Source: Ziziphus jujuba (Eukaryota > Streptophyta > Magnoliopsida > Rosales > Rhamnaceae). From it: a DNA stretch of 64,000 nt. A program made the translations under genes and the position numbers. The notes beneath the pieces were generated by a model, which saw only the letters and a program-made list of their open reading frames with translations, ran no database searches and was not told where the DNA came from. Shown piece by piece: positions 10,510 to 24,214 of the stretch (positions are counted from its first letter, which is position 1; every line of letters begins with the position of its first letter). The stretch covers positions 29,387,501-29,451,500 of the forward strand of contig NC_083383.1 of assembly GCF_031755915.1 (NCBI RefSeq), given 5' to 3'.

Positions 10510-11475
10510 TGTCACGGTCCTACATTTTATGCAGCGGAATAGACCGTGCGGCGCCAAGACTCTCCAGTCATGGCCAGCCTTTTCACTATCCGAGTTCATA
10601 TATCGACCCATCTGATACCAATTGTATGCTCATGAGGTTCCCATAGTCGTCATGGCTCATGTCGCTCAGCAAGCTAGCCCGATGGCCTTGCGCCCACTCG
10701 GTAGCTTGTTACTCAATCTTGTGCCAAGATCTAGCCAGCAACCCATCTCTTCACTCGGGCCTTGGTCCATGCACATCTCGAATAGCATCCGACCCTAGAG
10801 CATGCACACCAGCATCATGCCAACATGCCCTCAGGGTAGCGACACAAGGTTGGAAGCCCACATATGAATGTCACCCGATGGCACGGTGTCGCCCCGTCCG
10901 TGCCTATTTAGCTTCCGACCCTCTTGAGCGAGGCAGAACCCGAGCCCCCGCTCATTGGCACATTTGCCACAACCTTGTAACAAAGGCCTACGTGTGTTCT
11001 TGGCATAGCCGATAGAAAACGGCATAGCGAATGCTACACTTAGCCTCTGACACAGGAGTGACGCGCAATACCAGCTCATAGCGCCTACCGGTACTGTCCT
11101 CGGGACTCCCTGTCCCTCGGAGACATATGCCCACCTTCGTGGCACTATATGTCCGCCCCATGGCTTGCCGTCGCCCATGGGAAGCTCGCTTAGCCCAAGC
11201 TAGAAGCCGGAGCCGGGGGCCGTGGAGAGCCAACACGGACCACCCCCCTAAAGAGCTTATTGAGCCATTTCCATTCTGGCAGCCATAGATATCACTTTGT
11301 GCGAGGAATCATAATGGGGTTTTCTCTAGCAAACCTTCACATCTTGGCTTGCCATTCGATATGCACCATCCTAGTGACATTCTTAAGAACTTCCCACGGC
11401 CCGGGATCGAAGATCCCGACCTTCAAATATTTACGAAAATGCCACTAGGCCATTCCAAAGGTGCGGACCGTCACA
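10510..11475 (-). repeat. 5' LTR (in minus-strand sense)
   Basis: 966 bp, begins TGTCACGGTCC and ends GGACCGTCACA on the plus strand; these ends are near-perfect inverted repeats. The primer-binding site abuts its left side, marking it as the upstream LTR. Open frames inside are identical to those in the partner and are not genes. Confidence 0.9.
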
Positions 11476-14400
11476 CTAGGCTCTCTATTGTTAATGAAAT
11501 ATCTTAAGGGTTATTTTCATTGTTAATCCTTAAGTATGTTCAAAAGTTATACTTTGATTTTTGAACTGACTTTCAACTGCTACTTCAGTTATTAATTAAT
11601 TATTGATCTTTAAACTATTTTTAATCCAGTTTTTGCCATTTTTGAAGTATGTAACGGACTTATCAACAACAAACAATGGATTACAAAATCTAACAATTTC
11701 ACAAAATTTTTACATATTGCATCAAATGCACTTCACACTTCACACTTCACAATTACTGAAAATGGACAAGAAAAAAAAAAGTTTAAAAATTAATAATACA
11801 CCAAAAACTTAAGATTAGAAACCAAAAGCGTAAAAAAGATTAAAAAAAAAAAAATCGATGATCAAAGTACAAAGCATAGTTTGATATTAAAAAAAAAAAA
11901 AAAGAAGTATTCAGTGAGTTAAAAAAGCTGACAACCCTACGTTTAATTACTTTAATTGTGAAACTGATGCTTTACTTTAATTCTGACACGTTATAGATTC
12001 GTTCTTACAGCACGTCAATCTTTCATTGCCCTGGAGATCTGCGTGCCATATTCTCGTTGAGAAAATCTTCTATCAAATGGCACTCCCACTGATTTTTTGG
12101 CATTTGTAAAAACTTGCCAGATTCTTTCCAACTCATATCTCAAATTTTTTTTTTTAAAAAAGTAAAATTATAGGCCCTTTCTTCTATTTTAAAATAATCT
12201 TGACCTTTCGTTTCCATGATAATCCATTTTTTACTTTTGCAATTTTAGAATCTGGATTTTCAAAACTTTAAAATTTTGAAACAGATTTAGAGATGAAATT
12301 TCCCTTCTTCAATTTTGAATCATTTATAAGTTTAGGTTAGATACATAGACGATGCATAAAAGGCCTCTAGCTAGAGATCTTGCGCATATGTGAATTTACT
12401 ACCATAATACCTCTCAATCTGCATTCTTTCATGTCTGTATGTATTGAATATGAAATTTTTATAGTAGTTCACTTTCTTAAAATTTTACAGATTTAAATAG
12501 ATGATGATTTTGTGTTTATGTATTAATTATTATTATTAATTTTTTTTTTAAAAGGACAAATTTTTTGAAACTCTTTGTTCAGAGTGGAGATGGAGAAAGG
12601 AAGTTGTAGAGGAAGAAGAGGATTGCCATGGAAGGAAGCTCAAAGGTTCTGAGGAAGAAGATAAATTCTGGAAAAAATATTTTACTTTTTAAAAATTAAT
12701 TAAAAAATAAATTAAAAGGGATAGTGAGTTCGACATGACCTGACAAATAATGTGGAATGGTACGAGATGAGTTGGTACTTGGTACCATTGTTTCATATAA
12801 GTTTTGCCTTTTTGTGTAGGCTCTTATCTTACCTACTCTTAACCGGGTCCTTGAGCTCCAAAATTATGGACCGTACGTCTAATTATACGCGGGCAGGGTG
12901 GGGTTGGGGCGGCCTTTCCCGGCCCCATCTCTTGAAAAATGTGCCCCATCCCCGCTCCAGTTCTCACTTCAAACCAAGCGGGACACGATGAGAATACCCT
13001 GGTGAAAAATCGAGGTGGGGCAGATTTACCTTTTGATTTTTTAAAAACTTTAAAATTTACTTTTTCAAATATATTTTTCATTTATTTCACATAAAAAAAA
13101 ATTATATTTACACAATTATATTATATAAATATAATGTTTATTAATCATAATAAGGTTAATATTATAAAAAAGTATAAATATATATACATATTTCAATAAA
13201 TGAAAAAATTATATTTAAATAAATATGTATATGTATGTATATATATACATATAAATATATATAAAGAGGACAGAAACAAGTCGAGGAGTACAATCCTCAT
13301 CCTCGCTCCATCCTCGAATTGGGATAAAGAAGTTTGTTCTGATCACTATACTGTTTCCATTTTAATTGGGGAATTCCCATCCCATTAAAGGCGGATCCCT
13401 ATATAAATTATGTTATGAGTTATTTTACGGAGAAATTTTTCTGTATATAATGTGTAACAATATGGAATTCTCATCCTAATTATTTTATAAAAATCTATTT
13501 TAATTTTTTTTATAATGCTATATATGATATTTTTTCATTGATTATGTACACCAATAAAAATTCCACATTGATACATATTGTTTAATGAAAAATTTCTCTA
13601 TTTTACCATCTCTAAACTTATTTCTATATCTCATGGATGCTGAGCTTCTCTTTTGATGAACTGGGCATTGACCCTATCAGTGTTATTCTTTAATCTATAA
13701 TCTTATTTTTATTTTGATCTTTGAACTCTTTCTTTTTTTTTCTTTTTGGGGCATTTGAGTGTCCAAAATTTAGTTTTAATTTTATGTTTTTCTTTTATTT
13801 TGATAAATTAAACTTTAATTTTTATTGAACTTTACTTGCTAAAGCTATTTTTAGTTTAATTTTTATCAAATTTGATATGTCCAATATATTTTGATGTGTC
13901 CAATATATTTGAAAATATAGGAATCTTATACGGTTGCTTAATTTCGTAATTTGTTTCTTTTTTATTTTCATGCTATGCTATAATAGATATATTACATGCC
14001 TTAAAATCGTTAAAAATTAGGTTAAAATTAATTTTAAAAATTAAAATGTAACAAAAATTAAAATTCAAACGTCAAAATATAAAAAATAAACTAAAAATTA
14101 ATCAACCAGCAAGTGGGTAATCATATACGTTGTGACAAATATTTGTCTTAAAAAATGGTTGTGAAAGAATTTGAATTTATATGCACTTTCATGTTCCAAA
14201 AGTAATATGAGCCGTGAGATATTTTCCGTGGCCCGAAGTGTAGGTCAGAATGATACTTCAGAAAAAGAACCCGACGTCTGTGGGAGAGCCTGGCTTCGCA
14301 CATGCTCTATAGAGCAATGGAAGATAAAAAATAACATTGAAAGGAATTGCCAAAGAATAAAAGCACAGAAAGGAGAAGTTTTATGGTTATGTACTATTGG

Positions 14401-16842
14401 TATTTGGATTAATTGCAATTTTTTCTAGCTTGAAAAAGTTATATATTTGATTTTTAAATTTAAAAAACATACATTTAGATTTTTAAATTTTAAATTGTTT
14501 CATTTTGATTTAAATAGTGTTTGAATTTGTCATTTCGCTTCTTTACTAACCGCGAATGGTTTTATACGATAAAGTTAGATATTTTAATATTTTAATAATA
14601 ATAAAAAACTTATGAAATTTCAAATTATTAATAGTAACTTTCTATAAAACGCAATGGTGTTAGATAGAATCGGTTTGGTAGAGTTTGTTTTGGCCTAAAA
14701 GCTTTACTTGGTTGTTGTATTTCTTTTTTTATTTTTTTTTCAAAATAAAAGCATTTGATAAGCATCAACAATATTTGTTTACATAAAAAAAATAGTTTTT
14801 TTTAATTGTTTTAGATAAGTTAGAGTTTTAAACTTTTTTAAAAGAAATTTTTTTTTAAAAAACTTATGTGGAAAATTTATTGAGCATTTAATATAATTTT
14901 TTTATTTACAACCAAATATTTATAGTTTTTTAATAATATTTTTTTTTAAAAAAATCTATTATATAAAGGTCTATAGATAATAATTATTCTTTTATCAATT
15001 ATACCATACAACACATATACAAAGTTATTTATTAATATTTTATCAAATAATATTGTTGAAAAATTAATATAAATTAAATATGAATGACTCAACTTTTAAA
15101 AAGATGTATGAAACTTAGGTGTTATTTGACATAATTTCCGCTTTTACTTCTGTTTCTTCACATATACGCCACTCTTTAATGGTTATAGTTAGATATATTT
15201 TTGGATGTCATAAGCATTTTATAAAAATTATACAAATATTTTCAAAAATAGCTTTTAAAGGTTTTCCAAAAACCTTGACAAATAGGGCTTTAATATACTT
15301 TAAAAAACAATTTGATACTCACAATATTATTAATAAGAATAATAAAAATCAAATAAAAAAAAATATATTTTTAAAAAAATATTATTTGTTATTATTGAGA
15401 ATTATTAATGGTGGGATTCAAATGCAAATTTGATTGGCTACCCTTATGAGTGTTTATAGTTGAAAAAGTAATAAAATAAAAATAAAATTACCACAATCAA
15501 TCAGCAATTGCTATGTGCAATATATTTCAAATATGATTATTATCATAAGTGACAAATGATAGATTTTTTTTTTTTTTGCAATATAATTTTTAGGTTTTGT
15601 TTGGTAATAAATTAGTTTTTGATTTTTTTTACTTAATTATATATTAGTTTGGTTAACTTTAAAATAACTTGATAGTTTTAATATTAATTTTTAAAAATAA
15701 TAAAATATAAATTTAATAATATATTAAAATTTTATTTAGAAAAATATATTCTATCGAGATTATTATTAATATATATATAATTATAAATTTTAATTATTAA
15801 TATGATCTAAATATCGAAAAAGAAAATTTTAATATTAGTTAGCAATAACTAAGACTGTACTAAACATCTTAATTAATTACAAAAAAAAAAAAAAAGGGAA
15901 ACACAATTTAAAAAATTGTATTCGTTTTCATTTATTTATTTATTTTTCAAATGTATACTTATTTGAAATGTTTAACCAAATTTTACAGCCATTAACTAAA
16001 ATTAACAAACAAACAAGCAAATTACTTACTTACAAACGAAACCAAACAAAAACTAGAGGTCTTACCCCTAAAGAAAAAAGGAAAAAAAAAAAAAAGAGAA
16101 AAAGAAAAAAAAAGGTAGGCGTAGTAAAAACCATGCCAAATAAAAGTACCATTGTGGTCTCACGGTTTCACCGCACACGCCCAAATTGCAATGTTGGTCG
16201 ACAATCCCATTGACTAAAAAAGGTCAAAATCTTAGCTGGAATTCCACCATGATAACAATCAAGCGGCCGCGAAATCCCCGCGTGCAACTTCAATCCCACC
16301 ACATAAAAACACCGTTGCAAAACCCAGCTTCCTGCGACTCTTGTCCGACCAGACCAAATTGCAAAAAATGCTTTCACTTTCCTCTCCATAGAAGGAAAGT
16401 ATCGCCAGTCATTATTTCAAATACACCCCTTCAATGAGCACCTATTTCCCATAATGCCATTACCTTTTCTGTAATTTACTCATACCTGTTCTGCATGGTA
16501 AACCATGATCTAAGAAGTATAATTGTCATTAGAGGCTGAAGATTCCGCCAAAAGGCTTAATACGGCGTCGTATCATTCACCACTAACCCGCGTAAGGACA
16601 CGTCGGAATTTGCTCCCACATAAATAAATTTCCATTTGTGTCCTTCTCCCCTCTAGCAGTTTTTTTTTTTTTTGTTTTTTTTTTGTTTTTAGTTTAATTC
16701 GAAATTTTTATTTATTAATTTTTCGTTCTTCGTGAAAACGAGAGCTCTCCGACCTTTTAATACGGTGCGTTTTTGGTCTGTAAATTGCTGAGGAAATCGG
16801 AACCCTAATTGTTTTTTTGGGCTTTGGATCTGTGGACTTCCA
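11476..16842. other. AT-rich intergenic region upstream of the MINDY gene
   Basis: No frame with a recognisable domain. It contains poly-A runs, short low-complexity tracts, and an unrecognised 85-codon frame at 14171-14428 that I do not call. A GC-rich repeat-like block lies at 12880-13400. The last 500 bp (pyrimidine-rich, with a long T run near 16661-16690) should hold the promoter and 5' UTR of the MINDY gene. Confidence 0.6.
12880..13400. repeat. Possible decayed DNA-transposon fragment with GC-rich ends
   Basis: The left part is unusually GC-rich (GGTGGGGTTGGGGCGGCC, then GCCCCATCCCCGCTCC) and the right part returns to TCCTCATCCTCGCTCCATCC and GGGGAATTCCCATCCCATT, around an AT-rich core. 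Blocks of this kind recur in plant genomes as small transposon derivatives. I could not define ends or a TSD. Confidence 0.3.
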
Positions 16843-19800
16843 ATGGCGGATCAAGAGGATGAGGAGCTCCAAATGGCACTGCGGATGAGTATGCAGAGCT
16901 CGCCGCCGGAACCCAAGCGGAGTAAACCAAGGGACACTCCAATCGGAGCTCCGGCGGACGAGTCGCCGGAAATGAAGAGCCGGCGGCTTCAACGGGAGCT
17001 CAGGGCTGCCGCTGCTGAGAAGCGAATGTTGGACGCCAGGAAAGCCTCTCCTCCGTCTGTATCTCGCTCTCCGGTTTCGGTTTCGGGTTCGGGTTCAAGT
17101 TCGGCATCCAAGGCTGTTAGGAAAGAGAAAGAATCGGGCGTTGAGGAGATGAATTTGGGGAAGGAGTTAACGGAAAGCGAAGCGAACGAGTTGTTTTCAA
17201 TGGTGTTCGGAGCAGAAGTAACCAAGGGCATTCTTGCACAGTGGAGCAATCAGGGTATAAGGTTTGTGTGTATTGAATTTGAATGGCAAAAGAATCGCTT
17301 TCTTCGAGCTTAACCTTTACATTTTTGTATGATTCTGAATTCTGTGCAATTAACATTTTCGTCAAATGATTAGTAGTGGACAATTTGATCAGGTTGGAAG
17401 TTTTTGGATATGTTTTTTTATTTTTTATTTTTTTTTTATGTTAGTTGGTAAAAAGCTTCTTCAATATTCCCAAAGAATTTGGTTGTGGTAAGTTAGGGGA
17501 TAAACGCTATTTGTGCTACTGAATTTGGGTTCTTATAATCCAGACGAATCGGTTTGCGCTACCATTGCTACATAAATTACTTAACTGGCTTTAAACTGGA
17601 TTTTATAGGTTTGATGGTAATAAAATTTCTCTGAAAATTGCGGTTGAACATGTCTAATAATTGACTAGGAATTTTTGTGTCTTTTCTGCTATATTTGGCA
17701 CATTATTGGATGACATTCATGCTGCCCTCTGCTTGCTCTCAATATATTATTATTGTTTGAAATGGTTGGGTATACATGTATTGAGAGCTTGGGATAGAGT
17801 TGATTATGGTGTATTACAGTCTTCTATAGTTCTTATTTCTTATTACAATCTTCTATAGAGTTGATCTGGTGTATTACAATTTTGATCCTTTATAATGTCT
17901 ATGAATGAGGTATTTTGAACCTTCTACCCAAAAAAAAAAAAAAAAAGGAAAAAAAAGAAAAAAAGAAGAAGGGTATTTTGAACCATTTATCAACCAAAAT
18001 TGAACGGATGGATGATCTTGTTCTTCAAGTTTTCTGGCTGGTAATCCCTTCATTACATGGACTTTAAAGAGGGGAATTAGATTTCAACTGTGATTATGGT
18101 CATAGATATATGTCTTGGCGTTTTGGTGAATGGCCAAAATATTCAAAGAAAAAGTGTAGGAATTTGTTTATGTTCACATGCGCTAAATCAATAGACTTCC
18201 ATTTCAAGCTGTGTGCTAACTGGTTTATGTATTCTTTATCCATGTCGAGACAATTCGATTTAATTTCTCTTTGGTAATAAAGAGGTTCTGTGTTTCAGAA
18301 TGGTATCATAGAAATTTTCTTTTCTGCTTTTGTAGTGTTGTCCTATTCTGGCACCATTTTGTTTATTTATTTGTTTATTTTATTTTCCTTCCCAGCCCGT
18401 CCCCCAATGTAAGCCTGTTTTATGTCTATTTATGCTACTTATTGTAGTAGGCTTTATTTTTCTACACTTAACATTTTAATGTATTTCGTTTTGCCATGTT
18501 AGTAGCCTTTTTAACTTCTTTTATATTCGTTTATTTGGATGGTGACAATAACATTTATTATAGTAATATTTGAAAAACCATCCTTGTGGCAATGTCCAAC
18601 ACTTTCAATCTATTGGCTAATATTGTGAAGTTCTTTCCTTTAGGTTTAGCCCTGATCCAGAAACATCTATGGGCTTAGTGCAGCATGAAGGTGGGCCCTG
18701 TGGCGTCTTAGCAGCCATTCAGGTAATTTTCTGATTTCTTAAGATTTTGGTCTCTGAGTTTCATGTAACATGCAGAGCCTGACTCTTAATTATGTTAGTT
18801 GAACTTGAATTGCCTAATATGTCATTGTACTTTATCATTCTAGGTTTGCATTTGCACTTACATCAAGTCATTATTTTGACTTCTGAGCAAGCTAATTTTA
18901 TGTTACACTTCTTACTATAATTTGCTAACTGCACAAATGTGTTAGCATGAATCAATCAAACATAAACTTTAAGACCTCTACCATTATCGGAACTCTCACA
19001 AAAATTATTTATTTTTTATAGCGATTTAAACATAAAAATTTTGAAAATTTAGAAATTCAAAATTTGGAGATGTTAAAGGTTCTATTTTAAATCTACATAC
19101 CAATTTTCCTTTATTTTCCCAAGGCAATTAATTAGTTGAACTTCCTAGGAGCAATAGTGGCTCAAAGCCATTAACAATAATGTAGCAGATTTTACAAAAT
19201 TTTATTATCCCATTTTGTTTGAAGAGAACTAATTCTTGACCTTTTTCCATAATTCCACTTGTACACACATATATTTACATTTTCTCAAATCTTTTATAAT
19301 CAGAAATATCTGTAGAAATTAGCTGTGAAAATTTGGTATTTGAACTCTACATTTGGTGTTTTCGTTTTTCTTTTAATGTTCTGTGGTGTTTATATTGCAT
19401 CCTAGGTTTCCTTATATTATTTGGTTTTGTTATCGGGCCCTTTTATTTTTGGTCAGTTTTAATAGTTATCTGTTGAGCAAATTAAGTTCCATTAACTTTG
19501 TGAGTGTTAGAAGAGCGTGTATATATTAGTTTCTTATTTTTGAAATGGATAAAAAAAGGTTTGTGAAAATATTTAGCACCCTAATATCAAGGGTGGTATC
19601 CACTAGTGTCTTTCATGTCTTTCTTTAGTTACTATTTATTTATTTATTTTTTTCCATCATTCACTTCTATCCACAGTGAAACCTTACTGGCTCACCATAG
19701 TCTTAAGGACTTGTTTCAGAGTTTTAATTGTACTGGACTAGGGGGCAGCAGGATTGGCCTACAATCTAACCCAATTATATGTATTCTAACGCCACTTAAT

Positions 19801-21191
19801 TTAGACAATTCCAGTTCCTAAATAGGCCCTAAAAGCTTATCCTTAGAGTCACTTCAAACCTACCCTTGAGTTGCCCCAACATCCATCAAAATTTGCCACT
19901 TTACTTTCTTGGTTAACATTAATACTTCCTAGGTGAAGGGCCTGGATCCTAGCTCCTTCCGCTGCCATGCACACAAACAATTGTAATTAAAGATTTGAAT
20001 TTTCATCTCCTAACCAACTTAAGATCAGATTATGCTAGAATTACTGCTTATTTTGTATTGAAAACCTCTTCAGAGCCTGTGTCAGACTAACCTTGGTCTT
20101 TAAAAATATAGACCACAAAGGTGTTTGGAATGTGGAATATATGTCACTGATGATCTTTAGGGTGAATCTCATTTGTTTGACTGATAAGTTAGAAATCTTC
20201 ATCTCACTGTGTATATGTTAGTATAGTATGGCAACCACTCCAAATCCTTATCTTTAGTGATTACTTTTTAATGCTATTTCACGTTTTATAAAAAGTTGTG
20301 CTGACAAAGTTCTCAACTAATTTTTATTAATGTCATTTCATGTAATGGTCCTTTTTTCTTCCCTTCCTTACAGCGTTTGCTGATTTTGTGCAGGCTTTTG
20401 TTCTCAAATATCTCCTTTTCGTCCCTGATGAATTAGGTAAATTTGCACCAAACACGCCACAAAATTTGGGTTCAAGGAGATTGTCTAAAAGTCAATGTGT
20501 TGCATCATATAATTTTTCTTCTCTTACTGAAGATGCAAAAGCAAGGTGATTAGCTTTGAATGGTAAATTATACTTCTATTTTATTTTAGGTGATGGATAC
20601 TGATTTCAAGTTATGCATTTATTGCTTCAATTTGGAGAAGAGGCTTGGGATCTTTACCACTATTGAAATTAATTCCTAGTGTAGCACCTTCCTTAATTTC
20701 TCGTTTATGCATAGTGCATCTGTCATTCTCCTATTGAGTATAATATGTATAATTGCGTTGTGGTTTGTTTATGTTGGAAGAAAAGAAGAATTCTTTGAGC
20801 GTTCTGTAATTCTGGCTCTCTTTGCTCTTCGTTGCCTGTACTTTAAATGCACAGGAATAGTAAGTTTCGTTTCTCACGTTTATTAAAAATGAGAAACATC
20901 ATTGTATGAAGTTTTTCTTTGAATCTCTTCTTTGCAAATTGTTTTCTTTAGTGTCATAGAACTTTTTTAAAGTTCTTTTTTATTCCCCCTTATGGTTTTG
21001 TTAATATTTGAAACTCAATAAATTTCAAGACCTTACTGCTCATACAGTACTTCTCCCCATTCCCATTGTTTGCAACATGATCTTATGTCATTTTGTTATG
21101 ACCCTTCTTCAGCTAAATAGAAATTTAAACCCTTTATATGACTATGCTCAAGGTTTTTCTGTTATTACCTGTATTCGTAAGATACTTCTAC

Positions 21192-21233
<42 letters not shown>

Positions 21234-22648
21234 ATTTTGGCAATTAGCTTAGCAAAGGTGTTTTGAGGTAGCTGTTATAAAGATTGTAGAGGAAATATTT
21301 TTATTTCTTTCTAATTTAAAGCACTTATTAAATGGAAGTAATTTTTGTTCCATGCTAGAACCTTGATTTTTTATTTTCATATTAATTAATCAATACATGT
21401 TTTTTGTCATGGAAAATGGTTTCTAAAATCTAGATTTATTTTATTTTATTTTTATCAGAGCCCTGATCAGAAGCATGGGTGAGATATTGTTCGTATGTGG
21501 AAGCAACAAAAGAGCTGTGATTGCAACTATAAATGTCATTGAGCATGACATCAAGGAATTTGAGGGTAGCCTGAAGGATGAGGTAGGCTGATTGGTTGAT
21601 CTTGTTGCACGCATGTGGCGATTAAATGGATATTTGATTATATTGAAATTTCCAATTTTATTCTTGCATTGTTTTTGTGATGTACGGTTTTGGGCATTTA
21701 ATTTACTGAGTTGGTGTAAAATTTACTCAGGTCGTGGCTAAAGCACTTGAAGGTCTTTCATTCGAATCAGCTCTGGATTTGCAGAAAGTGCTGAGAGTTA
21801 GCACTTACACGGTGCAAGCAAGTGCTTTTCGGAGGCTTGAAGCAATGCTTCCACTTTTCCAAAGTCGCATGGGGGCATTGCTGTTCCTTATCTCTGCCTT
21901 ACTATCTAGAGGACTGGTATGTTTGTCAGCTTGAAAGCTCGCTTGTCAATCTCACCTACCATAATTCTTTTAGGAATATTTTATTATTATTGTTATTATT
22001 ATTAATTTTTAAAGTTCAAATGGGTAACAGAGTAGAATATCACTTACCGGTGATCAATTTGATTGTGCTTATGCAATAATTTACTGGGTCGTTAGCCTAG
22101 AATTGTGTATCTTTTATTAATTGCATTTTAGTTAAAAGCAGAATGTGTAAGAGTAGGATAGGGTAGGATTACAACCCAAAAGCAGAAATGAAACGGAATA
22201 TTAATGCTGTTGAAATTCCAAATTTATTTTTGGAGCCCTGGTTTCTAATCTCTAGAGCCCTAGACAATTAAAAGGGAACTATGTATGACAGGAAGCATTA
22301 CTTCTATGTTTCAGAACATAAATTACTGCGAATTCTCAAATTAATGAGGAAGTGGTGCACCATTAGATTTTGTTATTGGTATAAGCCTGAAAATCCACTA
22401 TTACTAGATTTTGTTATTCCAGTGGCGTTGTACTTTGGCTATAATTAAGGTATTTGAATATCTGAATTGTAACTAAAAATGATTGCAAAACTACAATTAG
22501 AGTTTTCCCAATGTAATGTCGGAAAACAAATGTTGGATGTTTGCTTAAACAGTGTGTCTACATATACACACATATGAACTCATAGTTATAAGACAGAGAA
22601 AGTCCAATTACACAATATGTAGTTTAGGACACACACATGCACATATAC

Positions 22649-22682
<34 letters not shown>

Positions 22683-24214
22683 GCCATTTACACAATAATG
22701 GAGTTTAGGTGTGCTAGATTCATGTTTGAGAATAGTTTCACAATATTATTGAGTTCAAAAGCATTTTATAGTGATCTGTAAGATTGAATGTATGGAATTT
22801 GAAAATAGTTTCAAGCTTCTGAAAATGAAATACACACGTCTTAAGGATGTTGGATTTTACTTGGTTTTGAAATAAAGAAATTCATGTTAGGGTTTTGAAA
22901 TAGAGAAATACATGTTTGGTTGACTTATTTTTAAAATCTGAAAAACAGAAAATCAATTAAATAATACCAACCCAACAAACTAGCCATAGAAGTTAGAATA
23001 TTTAAGATGGCATACAGCTGGCAGTAATTTTTTGCCTGCAGAGAAGTTCTTTCCAAAATATGATTGTTTTAATTTCATTTCTATTAACATACTATGATGA
23101 TGGGCCTGTTGAACCCTTGATAAGGCGCCACTTTTACTTCTATCCCCTACTCCCTCTTCATGATGCTAATGCAATGAAATTATTGATATTTAGGACTCAG
23201 TTCAGGCGGACAGGGATGATCCCAGTTTACCCCTCGTCACTGCTCCATTTGGGCATGCTTCACAGGTATAGTAAATAAATTATTCTCCTGACTTGTTGCT
23301 TCAGCAATTGATCTATTTGATGGTCATGCTCTACCTTGGCATTTTCGGCATTCTGAATTAAATTTCCTGCCTACATTACTATTGAACAGGAAATTGTGAA
23401 CCTACTGCTCTGCGGGCAGGCAGCTCCTAATGTGTTTGATGGAAGGATGGACTTAGGTGGCGGTATGTCTGTGAAGGGCATAACCAAAACTGTGGAAGTT
23501 GGATTCCTCACACTGCTTGAATCCTTAAATTTCTGTAAAGTTGGCCAATATCTTAAATGTCCAAAATGGCCAATTTGGGTTGTTGGGAGTGAGTCCCATT
23601 ATACAGTCATATTTGCTCTTGATACATCTGTTCAAGATGAGAATGAACTGGAAGAAAGGGAATCACAGATTCGGAAAGCTTTTGATGCTCAGGATCAGAG
23701 TGGAGGTGGTGGTTTCATTAGTGTGGAAGGTTTTCATCAAGTCCTCAGGGAAACGAATATAAAGCTTCCAACTGAGAGGATCGATCAACTTTGCAACACA
23801 GGTTTTATTGTATGGAGTGAGTTCTGGCAGGTTATCTTAGACTTGGACAAGAGTTTGGGAGGCCTGAAAGATTCGACTGGTTTGATGGGTAAAAAGGTGT
23901 TTGACCTTTACCATTTTAATGGGATTGCAAAATCAGATTTGAACGGGAGCCAATTAACCAGTGGTGGTGAGACTCCAGTGCAAAGGCCTAGGCTCACCAA
24001 ATTGAGGGTCTCAGTTCCTCCAAGGTGGACTCCTGAAGAATTTATGGCAGATGTGGCAATGTCCTCTAGTACTGGGGGAAATGAATCCAAAGAAAAGGAC
24101 AATGAAGTGGCTAAACCAGAGCCACCTCAGCATGCACCTTTGGTGGACTGCATAAGGACACGTTGGCCTCGAGCTGTTTGCAATTGGATGGGAGACCCAC
24201 CTAGTATAGTCTGA
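16843..24214 (+). CDS. MINDY-type deubiquitinase (MINDY-3/4, FAM188-like), seven exons
   Basis: Predicted cysteine protease that trims ubiquitin chains. Exons: 16843-17261, 18644-18722, 20394-20545, 21459-21582, 21731-21916, 23194-23265, 23390-24214; all introns are GT-AG and the join gives 619 codons including stop (618 residues), supporting the model. Residues 6-20 (DEELQMALRMSMQSS) resemble a ubiquitin-interacting motif; residues 60-105 are Ser/Ala-rich linker. The catalytic Cys159 lies in exon 2 in VQHEGGPCGVLAAIQ; the likely catalytic His414 is in VVGSESHYTV in exon 7. An EF-hand-like loop (FDAQDQSGGGGFISVEGF, 442-459) follows, as I recall for MINDY-3 relatives. The C-terminal tail ends in TRWPRAVCNWMGDPPSIV. 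Introns carry a (TG)n array and AT-rich DNA but no obvious large insertion. The gene looks complete. Cellular role is inferred from family only. Confidence 0.9.
21197..21231. repeat. (TG)n microsatellite in MINDY intron 3
   Basis: About 17 TG units within the intron between exons 3 and 4. Confidence 0.93.

Larger units (their letters stand above)
7826..11475 (-). mobile_element. Complete non-autonomous LTR retrotransposon with near-identical LTRs
   Basis: Two 966-bp direct repeats (7826-8791 and 10510-11475) with TG...CA ends bracket a 1718-bp interior. The 4-bp CTAG is duplicated at 7822-7825 and 11476-11479. A primer-binding site next to the right repeat and a polypurine tract next to the left repeat place the element on the minus strand. 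Where I compared the LTRs they are identical, so insertion is probably recent. The interior has no gag, protease, integrase or polymerase motif, only short frames, so it needs enzymes from an autonomous relative. GC content is clearly above the flanks. Superfamily is not determinable. Confidence 0.9.

Noticed and set aside
14171..14428. 85-codon open frame in intergenic DNA
   Set aside because: No recognisable domain, no splice context and AT-rich surroundings; insufficient support.
16168..16437. Overlapping 73- and 83-codon frames upstream of the MINDY gene
   Set aside because: They overlap on opposite strands in the likely promoter and have no domain.
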